A stretch of DNA of 5,230 nt from an uncultured Bermanella sp. (lineage in GTDB: Bacteria; Pseudomonadota; Gammaproteobacteria; Pseudomonadales; Oceanobacteraceae), in assembly GCA_913054445.1 (NCBI GenBank), contig CAJXIK010000154.1, positions 1-5,230 on the forward strand, in the 5' to 3' direction. A program made the position numbers and the translations under genes. This document shows, in pieces, positions 1 to 5,230 of this stretch; the stretch's first letter is position 1, and each line of letters starts with the position of its first letter. The notes under the pieces are model-generated. The model did no database searches. It worked only from the letters and a program-made list of their open reading frames with translations, and was not told the DNA's origin.

Positions 1-22
1 TGGATGCTTCAGGAAGCCTCCA
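1..22. repeat. Imperfect hairpin at the window edge
   Basis: TGGA(T)GCTT and AAGC(C)TCCA pair around a CAGG loop, giving eight base pairs with one mismatch. It sits at the left edge, so it could extend further. No T-run follows on either strand, so it does not look like an intrinsic terminator. Confidence 0.5.
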
Positions 23-47
23 TGGATGGATTAATGGCGGCCGCAAA

Positions 48-67
48 CTGAAACAGCACCATTTCAG
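48..67. repeat. Six-bp hairpin in the downstream region
   Basis: CTGAAA (48-53) pairs perfectly with TTTCAG (62-67) around an eight-base loop. It is short and AT-leaning and could be chance, but it is one of several hairpins clustered in these 251 bases. Confidence 0.35.
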
Positions 68-97
68 GCTGGCGGGGAGTACAATGGTACGACTTTA

Positions 98-115
98 ATT
101 TTAATGCGATTGCCC
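98..115 (+). repeat. Left copy of an 18-bp inverted repeat
   Basis: The sequence ATTTTAATGCGATTGCCC here is the exact reverse complement of 5178-5195, so the two copies face each other across dnaE-tilS. Read outward from 117 the left copy begins CCGGGCAATCGC, whereas the right copy begins CAGGGCAATCGC, so the match is 19 of 20 if two more inner bases are included. From memory, the CAGGGCAATCGCATTAAA form resembles termini of ISAs1-family insertion sequences, with the element body lying to the left; this is unverified. No recognisable transposase coding is visible in 1-97. Confidence 0.75.
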
Positions 116-139
116 GGTAAACCCATCCATGGGCGCTGG

Positions 140-159
140 CTTTAACATCCACGTTAAAG
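140..159. repeat. Perfect 7-bp hairpin
   Basis: CTTTAAC (140-146) pairs with GTTAAAG (153-159) around the loop ATCCAC. The left arm and loop overlap the block TAACATCCAC (143-152), which recurs in inverted orientation at 5147-5156. There is no T-run after the stem in the tilS direction, so a terminator role is not supported. Confidence 0.5.
143..152 (+). repeat. Secondary 10-bp inverted match, left copy
   Basis: TAACATCCAC lies 27 bases inward of the left 18-bp repeat. Its reverse complement GTGGATGTTA occurs at 5147-5156, 21 bases inward of the right repeat. A 7-base TAAACCC (118-124, inverse at 5166-5172) lies between in the same order on both sides, suggesting a longer, degenerate repeat of about 50 bases. 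Confidence 0.4.
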
Positions 160-188
160 ACACCCTTAAACTGAAGCACTGAGCCTCT

Positions 189-202
189 ACGCTAAACAGC
201 GT
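189..202. repeat. Small hairpin 50 bases after the tilS stop
   Basis: ACGCT (189-193) pairs with AGCGT (198-202) around AAAC. It is the first stem-loop met by transcription leaving tilS, but it is short and no U-tract would follow, so it is at best a 3' end stabiliser. Confidence 0.35.
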
Positions 203-251
203 GGCCGCTAAGGTAGCCAACCTATTAATAAGCCCTCAATAGAGACGCGCA

Positions 252-1574
252 CTAAGGCTTAAAATTCAGCTGCCAACCCTGCTCACAGGCAAAACCCTGA
301 CACACGAACAAACCCGGTACCGCCACCACCTGGCGCTCTTGGCCGGCGCGCTCTTCTTGCCATAGCACCGGCCAGTAGGGGCGTTGCCACGGGGGAATGG
401 CGTATTCCTGAAACCATTTCTTGAGGCTCTTATTGGGGCGGTTGATGGGCTTGGCCTTAGCATTGCCTGCGTACAGGGCGAGTTGATACTGGCCCGGCTT
501 TAAGCCTAAGCCAATGCCTTGCTCTAGTTTACCCAAGGGTAAAGGCGGCAGGCTGGTGCCGTTGAAGGCACGGGGAAATACATTACGCGGAATCACCGGC
601 AGGCTCGACATGCAATATAGCTTGCCGTTATGACGGCGAATTTCATTGCCCTGCCACTTGAAGATAGGCTCGGCATCTTGGCGGGCAGCCAACACATCGG
701 TGATCACCGAGCGTATTTGTTTGTCGGCCAAGAGCGGGTAACAGCCGTGGCGCTCTTGCCATTTGCGCACGATCTGGCACTGAATGCTCCAGCTCTGCTC
801 GCTTAACTTGGTATTGATTAAACAACCCTGATTATCCACTAGGGTTTGATAGACGGGCTCCAGCAGGTCGTTGAGCAGGGCATGCTCGGCCTGCAATACC
901 TCGATGGTCTTTAAGACGCTCTGCGCGCTTTGCGGGAAGCGCGCTTGTATCTGCGGCAGCAGGGCGTGTCGCCACCAATTTCGGTCAAAATGGGTGTCGC
1001 CGTTGGATTCGTCTTCCACGTGAGCGACGCCGTGCTGCGCGGCGTAGTGTTCAATTTGCGCACGGCTGTTGCCTAACAGTGGCCGCCAGAGACGACCCTT
1101 ACCCAGCTCACGGCTCACCTCCATGGCGCTCAGCCCGGTTAAACCCGAGCCGCGCATGAGGCGCATCATGAAGGTTTCCACTTGGTCATCCTGATGATGG
1201 GCCATGAGCAAGATATCACCCGCCTGCAAGTGCTGCGTAAAGACCTCATAACGCGCCTGCCGCGCCGCCTGTTCGAGGCCCGCCACCTGGCCGCGAGGCG
1301 GCCGCGGTAAATCTACCTTGTGGGCGAACAATTCACGCTGGTAGCCATCGCAGCGGGCCTGGCAATGCTCAAGCCAGGTATCGGCATGGCTCGATAAGCC
1401 ATGGTGAACATGAATGGCACACACGGGTATGGTCAGTTTTAGCTGACACACAGCGTGTAACAACACGCTGGAATCCAGCCCCCCAGAATACGCCACCAGC
1501 ACCCTGCGCGGTTTCGCCAGCGCCAGTTGCTGGCTAAGATTTTGGCTAATGGGGCACGGCGTTGCGCTGTTCAT
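252..1574 (-). CDS. tilS: tRNA(Ile) lysidine synthase TilS
   Basis: This cytosolic enzyme uses ATP and lysine to convert C34 of the CAU anticodon of tRNA(Ile2) to lysidine, so that the tRNA reads AUA and is charged with isoleucine rather than methionine. The 440-residue product is close to the 432 residues of E. coli TilS. Visible hallmarks are the N-type ATP pyrophosphatase loop SGGLDSS (30-36), HVHHGLS (56-62), GLEQAARQARYE (99-110), the HHQDDQVET block (126-134), RGSGLTGLSAM (141-151), WRPLL (163-167) and the DESN...FDRNWWRHALLP segment (188-207). The C-terminal domain is recognised by LKKWFQEYAIPPWQRPYWP (384-402) and VAVPGLFV (417-424). Domain order is therefore ATPase, middle substrate-binding domain, TilS_C. 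The ATG start is supported by a GGAG nine bases upstream; the stop is TAG. The gene begins 15 bases after the dnaE stop with no terminator between them, so cotranscription is inferred. No key residue appears lost. Confidence 0.97.
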   Translation of the reverse strand: MNSATPCPISQNLSQQLALAKPRRVLVAYSGGLDSSVLLHAVCQLKLTIPVCAIHVHHGLSSHADTWLEHCQARCDGYQRELFAHKVDLPRPPRGQVAGLEQAARQARYEVFTQHLQAGDILLMAHHQDDQVETFMMRLMRGSGLTGLSAMEVSRELGKGRLWRPLLGNSRAQIEHYAAQHGVAHVEDESNGDTHFDRNWWRHALLPQIQARFPQSAQSVLKTIEVLQAEHALLNDLLEPVYQTLVDNQGCLINTKLSEQSWSIQCQIVRKWQERHGCYPLLADKQIRSVITDVLAARQDAEPIFKWQGNEIRRHNGKLYCMSSLPVIPRNVFPRAFNGTSLPPLPLGKLEQGIGLGLKPGQYQLALYAGNAKAKPINRPNKSLKKWFQEYAIPPWQRPYWPVLWQEERAGQERQVVAVPGLFVCQGFACEQGWQLNFKP

Positions 1575-1583
1575 GGCTGCTCG

Positions 1584-1587
1584 CTCC
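1584..1587 (-). promoter_or_regulatory. Ribosome binding site of tilS
   Basis: On the minus strand GGAG lies nine bases before the tilS ATG, within the 15-base gap and only two bases beyond the dnaE TAA stop (1590-1592). A ribosome terminating on dnaE would cover this site, so translational coupling of tilS to dnaE is a reasonable inference. Confidence 0.7.
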
Positions 1588-1589
1588 GT

Positions 1590-4500
1590 TTAGTCATCAT
1601 AAAAGAACGCCACGTTATCCACCCCGTATTGATCCCTAAGGCGATACAAGAGGTCATCGCAGGGTTCTACCAGGAAAGCATCGCCTAGGGTGAGGCGCGC
1701 CTCGGCGCTCTGCCCTGTGTAATCTAGCCACACGCGGCTGCCATCGGCTTGAAAAGGCAATAATTTGTCATTTAACTCTCGTACAAAATGCTTACCCAAC
1801 TGCTGGTGATGGAGCTTGATTTTAATGCCTTTGCAGAAATTATTGCGGGCCTCGACGATGCTCCACAGGTTGTTCATGTTGGCGCTGAGGGCATCGTTGT
1901 AACTGTCGTGGCGTACTTCTACCTCCACGATCACCAAATGATCCACCAGCAGTTTCTCTTTAAAGCGCTCATAGTTGTCGCTGAATAGACGAATCTCGAT
2001 GCGGCCACTGCGGTCGTCTAGGGTGAGGATGCACATGTTATCGCCGCGCTTAGTGCGCATCACCCGCAGGCCGACGATGATGCCTGCCAGCCTTTGTGGC
2101 TTTTTATCGGCCTGCACGTTGGCAATTTTAGTACGCGCCATGCGCCGCACTTCGGTCTCGTATTCATCAAACGGATGACCGGTGACAAATAAGCCTAAGG
2201 TGTCTTTCTCACCCTGTAATTTTTGTTTGGGGTTCCAGTCTTTGACCTTATTTAGGTAATCCACATAGGGGTCTTTATCTTCTTCTAGCTCCACCTCGCC
2301 AAACATGTCCATCATGCCGGCGGCGGCGTTTTTCGCGTCTTGATCGGCGGACTTGAGGGCATCGCCGATGCAGGCAAACAACACCGAGCGGTCGGGGCCA
2401 ATCTTATCGAAGGCACCACAGCGCACGAGGGCCTCCATCACTCGTTTGTTGAGCTTGCCCTTCTCGATGCTTTTACAGAAGTGGAAGATATCGTTGAACT
2501 GCCCCACCTTGTTACGCCCCGCGACGATGGCTTCGATAGGGCCTTCCCCCACCCCCTTGATAGCCCCAAGACCATAAACGATGGAACCCTCTGGGTTTAC
2601 GGTGAAGCCGAATTCGGCCTGATTCACATCGGGCAGTATTAAATCCAGCGCCATGTCCCGGCACTCTTCGATGAAGATCACCACCTTGTCGGTGTTGCCC
2701 ATATCGGCGGTGAGCACCGCCGCCATGAAGGGGGCGGGGTAATGGGTCTTGAGCCACAACGTGTGGTAAGAGACCACGGCATAGGCGGCGGAGTGGGACT
2801 TGTTAAAGCCGTAACCGGCGAATTTCTCCACGAGGTCGAAGATCTTCATGGCCAGCTCTGGGTCTACCCCCACCGAGATGGCCCCCTCGCGGAAGGTATC
2901 GCGCTGCTTGGCCATCTCTTCGGGTTTTTTCTTGCCCATAGCACGGCGCAACATGTCGGCACCGCCGAGGGTATAACCGGCCAGCACCTGGGCGATTTGC
3001 ATCACCTGTTCTTGGTAGACAATAACCCCGAAGGTAGGCTCCAGCACTTGCTTGAGGCTTTCGTGCTGAAAATCTGGGTGCGGGTAGGCGACCTCGGCAC
3101 GGCCATGTTTACGGTTGATGAAATCGTCCACCATGCCCGACTCCAGTGGGCCGGGTCGAAACAGGGCCACCAGGGCGATCATCTCTTCGAGGTTGTCGGG
3201 CACTAAGCGGGTAACCAAGTCCTTCATGCCACGGGATTCCAGCTGGAACACGGCGGTGGTCTTGGCCTGCTTTAACAAGTCGAAGGCGGCCTTGTCATCC
3301 AGCGGCACCTCTTCGATGAGGACGGGGGCGAGATCTTCCTCGGCGCGCTGCTTGTTGATGGTTTTCAGGGCCCAATCGATGATGGTTAGGGTCTTGAGGC
3401 CGAGGAAGTCAAACTTCACCAGCCCGGCGGCCTCCACATCGTTTTTATCGAACTGGGTCACTAGGCCCGCGCCATCTTCATCACACAGGGTGGGCGAGAA
3501 ATCGGTGAGCTTAGTGGGGGCGATGACCACGCCGCCCGCGTGTTTACCGGTTTGGCGGGTGATACCTTCCAGCTTGAGGGCCATATCCCAGATTTCCTGA
3601 CCATCTTCGTCGTTGTCTAGGAATTCCTTGATGCCAGGTTCCATCTCCATGGCGGTCTTAAGCTTCATGCCGGGGTCGGCGGGAATGAGCTTGGAGAGTT
3701 TGTCGGCGAGGCCATAGCTCTTGCCCTGCACCCGCGCCACATCGCGCACCACCGCCTTGGCCGCCATAGTGCCGAAGGTGACGATTTGCGACACCGCCTC
3801 ACGGCCATAAGTATCGGCCACGTATTGGATCACCTCTTCGCGGCGATCCATGCAGAAGTCGATGTCGAAATCGGGCATGGATACCCGCTCGGGGTTAAGG
3901 AAGCGTTCGAACAGTAGGTCGTAGAGTAAAGGGTCGATGTCGGTGATCTTTTGCACATAGGCCACCAAGGAACCGGCACCCGAGCCTCGCCCTGGCCCCA
4001 CCGGAATATCATTATCTTTGGCCCACTGGATGAAATCCATAACGATGAGGAAGTAGCCGGGGAAGCCCATGTCGATGATGATTTTTAATTCGAAATCGAG
4101 GCGCTCGAAATACTCTTGGCGGCGCGCCTCATAGTTAGGGTCGTTCTTGTCCAGTATAGATTGCAGGCGGTTTTCCAGACCCTCTATGGATATTTTACGA
4201 AAGAATTCGTTCTCGCTGAGGCCATCGGGAATGGGGAAGTCGGGCAGAAATTCCTTGCCTAGGCGCACCTGCACGCTGCAGCGCTCGGCGATTTCTAGGG
4301 TGTTGCTGATGGCGCTGGGAATATCTGCAAACAGCTCGACCATCTGCGCGCTGGACTTTAAATACTGCTGCTCGGAAAAGGCCTTGATGCGGCGTGGGTC
4401 ATCCAGCGTCACCCCTTCGCCGATGCACACTCGGGTCTCGTGGGCGGCGAAGTCGTCTTGGTGAATGAAGCGCACATCGTTGCTGGCCACCACCGGCACT

Positions 4501-5075
4501 TGGCATTTTACCGCGAGGGCCACGGTTTTTTGCACGAGGCTTTCATCGTTGACGCGCTCGGTGCGTTGTAGCTCTAGGTAAAAGCGTGCGGGGAAATATT
4601 CCAGCCAACGCTGCAAGTGCTGCTCGGCCAGGGCCTCATCGCCTTTTAACAGGGCTGCGCCGATGTCGCCACGCTGAAAACCCGAAAGAGCAATTAAGCC
4701 GGCGTTTTTATCGGCAAACCACTCGGCTTTAAGCTGCGGTTTTTCATGGTGCTGGTTTTGGGTAAAGCCCGCACTGACCAGTTCGGTGAGGTGCCGGTAG
4801 CCATCTGCATTCTGTGCCAAGAGGGTCATGCAATAAGGGTTTGCGAGGTCGTCTGGCTGCTCTATATAAACATCGGCGGCCAGTACCGGCTTCACGCCCG
4901 CCCCCAGACACGCGTTATAAGCCTTCACCAGCGCAAACATGTTGCTTTGGTCGGTGATGGCGACGGCGGGCTGGGTATCGGCGGCGACGGCTTTGACCAG
5001 ATCTTTGACGCGAACGATGCCGTCCACTAGGGAAAACTCTGTGTGTATGCGTAGGTGTACGAATGGTGCGGCCAT
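1590..5075 (-). CDS. dnaE: DNA polymerase III alpha subunit DnaE
   Basis: This is the replicative polymerase subunit (C-family), the catalytic core of the DNA polymerase III holoenzyme. The product has 1161 residues against 1160 in E. coli. Domains in order: PHP (about 5-270; HLRIHTEFSLVDG at 7-19), palm with GPGRGSGAGSLVAY (360-373) and the catalytic aspartates of PDFDIDF (D402, D404) and KFDFLGL (D556), matching E. coli D401, D403 and D555 with a constant offset of one. Fingers follow, with FRPGPLESGMVDDF (639-652), GGADMLRRAMGKKKPEEMAKQ (704-724) and AGYGFNKSHSAAYA (753-766). Next come a helix-hairpin-helix (YGLGAIKGVGEGPIEAI, 834-850), the clamp-binding region (921-925), an OB fold (about 996-1075) and a C-terminal tau-binding region. 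The PHP metal site is degenerate, as in E. coli, implying that proofreading depends on a separate epsilon subunit. The ATG at 5075 is chosen because MAAPFVHLRIH aligns with the E. coli start and has a strong AAGAGGA site. The frame stays open 21 codons upstream to a TTG at 5138, but that extension lacks family support. Confidence 0.98.
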   Translation of the reverse strand: MAAPFVHLRIHTEFSLVDGIVRVKDLVKAVAADTQPAVAITDQSNMFALVKAYNACLGAGVKPVLAADVYIEQPDDLANPYCMTLLAQNADGYRHLTELVSAGFTQNQHHEKPQLKAEWFADKNAGLIALSGFQRGDIGAALLKGDEALAEQHLQRWLEYFPARFYLELQRTERVNDESLVQKTVALAVKCQVPVVASNDVRFIHQDDFAAHETRVCIGEGVTLDDPRRIKAFSEQQYLKSSAQMVELFADIPSAISNTLEIAERCSVQVRLGKEFLPDFPIPDGLSENEFFRKISIEGLENRLQSILDKNDPNYEARRQEYFERLDFELKIIIDMGFPGYFLIVMDFIQWAKDNDIPVGPGRGSGAGSLVAYVQKITDIDPLLYDLLFERFLNPERVSMPDFDIDFCMDRREEVIQYVADTYGREAVSQIVTFGTMAAKAVVRDVARVQGKSYGLADKLSKLIPADPGMKLKTAMEMEPGIKEFLDNDEDGQEIWDMALKLEGITRQTGKHAGGVVIAPTKLTDFSPTLCDEDGAGLVTQFDKNDVEAAGLVKFDFLGLKTLTIIDWALKTINKQRAEEDLAPVLIEEVPLDDKAAFDLLKQAKTTAVFQLESRGMKDLVTRLVPDNLEEMIALVALFRPGPLESGMVDDFINRKHGRAEVAYPHPDFQHESLKQVLEPTFGVIVYQEQVMQIAQVLAGYTLGGADMLRRAMGKKKPEEMAKQRDTFREGAISVGVDPELAMKIFDLVEKFAGYGFNKSHSAAYAVVSYHTLWLKTHYPAPFMAAVLTADMGNTDKVVIFIEECRDMALDLILPDVNQAEFGFTVNPEGSIVYGLGAIKGVGEGPIEAIVAGRNKVGQFNDIFHFCKSIEKGKLNKRVMEALVRCGAFDKIGPDRSVLFACIGDALKSADQDAKNAAAGMMDMFGEVELEEDKDPYVDYLNKVKDWNPKQKLQGEKDTLGLFVTGHPFDEYETEVRRMARTKIANVQADKKPQRLAGIIVGLRVMRTKRGDNMCILTLDDRSGRIEIRLFSDNYERFKEKLLVDHLVIVEVEVRHDSYNDALSANMNNLWSIVEARNNFCKGIKIKLHHQQLGKHFVRELNDKLLPFQADGSRVWLDYTGQSAEARLTLGDAFLVEPCDDLLYRLRDQYGVDNVAFFYDD

Positions 5076-5080
5076 GCCTT

Positions 5081-5087
5081 TCCTCTT
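5081..5087 (-). promoter_or_regulatory. Ribosome binding site deciding the dnaE start
   Basis: The minus strand reads AAGAGGA followed by five bases and then ATG at 5075. This good Shine-Dalgarno match supports the internal ATG over the in-frame TTG at 5138, and the resulting N terminus matches that of E. coli DnaE. Confidence 0.8.
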
Positions 5088-5126
5088 AAACTTTAGCAGG
5101 CGGGGATCTTGGGCACCTGAGGGAGC

Positions 5127-5132
5127 ATGATA
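5127..5132 (-). promoter_or_regulatory. Possible -10 element for dnaE
   Basis: The minus strand reads TATCAT, one mismatch from the sigma-70 TATAAT consensus, roughly 50 bases before the dnaE ATG. No convincing -35 hexamer lies 16-18 bases upstream. If used, it would start transcription downstream of the TTG at 5138, again favouring the ATG at 5075. This is a weak, motif-only call, and the true promoter may lie beyond the window. Confidence 0.2.
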
Positions 5133-5146
5133 AACCAAGTGGCCCT

Positions 5147-5156
5147 GTGGATGTTA
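5147..5156 (-). repeat. Secondary 10-bp inverted match, right copy
   Basis: GTGGATGTTA on the plus strand is the reverse complement of 143-152. It falls between the right 18-bp repeat and the dnaE start, in the same relative order as on the left. It could be part of a longer decayed repeat or chance similarity. Confidence 0.4.
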
Positions 5157-5177
5157 CCGCTGACGGGGTTTATTTCA

Positions 5178-5195
5178 GGGCAATCGCATTAAAAT
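5178..5195 (-). repeat. Right copy of the 18-bp inverted repeat
   Basis: The plus strand reads GGGCAATCGCATTAAAAT, the exact reverse complement of 98-115. With the preceding CA (5176-5177) it gives CAGGGCAATCGC, which looks like an insertion-sequence tip whose body would extend right beyond the window. Only about 35 bases follow it, too few to show a transposase. It lies about 100 bases upstream of the dnaE ATG, so it could carry or disrupt part of the dnaE promoter region. Confidence 0.75.
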
Positions 5196-5230
5196 AAGCA
5201 CAGGGATCAATCTGTGGAATCCGCCTGACC

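Larger units (their letters stand above)
1..251. other. Non-coding, hairpin-rich DNA downstream of tilS
   Basis: No gene is supported here. The longest plus-strand open stretch (frame 3, 3-98) spans only 31 codons and has no recognisable similarity. The region holds the left 18-bp repeat, several short hairpins and an inverted pair CCATGGATGG (20-29) / CCATCCATGG (123-132). No hairpin followed by a T-run is visible in the tilS direction, so no intrinsic terminator can be assigned. It may be the remnant or end of a mobile or intergenic repeat. Confidence 0.6.

Noticed and set aside
140..159. Integron attC-like site from the TTTAAC / GTTAAA hairpin
   Set aside because: The arms do not fit the RYYYAAC and GTTRRRY core sites, the structure is only 20 bases long, and no cassette genes or integrase are present.
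1289..1303. GC-rich inverted repeat GGCCGC-GAG-GCGGCC inside tilS
   Set aside because: It encodes the RPPRG region of an intact TilS reading frame and is explained by GC-rich Arg, Pro and Gly codons; no regulatory role is indicated.
1575..1589. Terminator or promoter between dnaE and tilS
   Set aside because: The gap is only 15 bases and contains a ribosome binding site but no stem-loop or promoter-like hexamers.
2742..3206. Plus-strand open frame of 154 codons opposite dnaE
   Set aside because: It lies wholly inside the conserved fingers-domain coding of dnaE and has no recognisable motifs; other long plus-strand frames (for example 3115-3600 and 4147-4464) are rejected for the same reason.
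5076..5138. A 21-codon N-terminal extension of DnaE starting at TTG 5138
   Set aside because: The E. coli N terminus aligns with the internal ATG at 5075, which has a much better ribosome binding site; the extension shows no family similarity.

Overview
The window carries two adjacent housekeeping genes on the minus strand. dnaE encodes the catalytic alpha subunit of DNA polymerase III and runs from 5075 down to 1590. tilS encodes tRNA(Ile) lysidine synthase and runs from 1574 down to 252. Both proteins look full length and intact, and they resemble gammaproteobacterial homologues closely. DnaE aligns with the E. coli protein almost without gaps in the core and has nearly the same length (1161 against 1160 residues). 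The organism is therefore most likely a gammaproteobacterium; I cannot name the genus.

Layout, left to right: 1-251 is non-coding or repeat-derived DNA downstream of tilS. It holds several small hairpins and an 18-base repeat at 98-115. tilS fills 252-1574. A 15-base gap carries the tilS ribosome binding site. dnaE fills 1590-5075 and has a good ribosome binding site just upstream of its ATG. The dnaE leader and remaining upstream DNA (5076-5230) contain an exact inverted copy of the 18-base repeat at 5178-5195.

The two genes probably form one transcription unit read right to left, with tilS translation following closely on dnaE termination. They are not functionally linked beyond both being essential: one replicates the chromosome, the other lets tRNA(Ile2) read AUA codons. 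The order is unusual for this group, where accA normally lies between dnaE and tilS and rnhB lies just upstream of dnaE. Neither is present here.

The most notable non-genic signal is the inverted repeat that brackets the gene pair. It resembles insertion-sequence termini whose bodies would lie outside the window, but a dispersed intergenic repeat is also possible. I see no new defence system, CRISPR array, RNA gene or other undescribed multigene system here.
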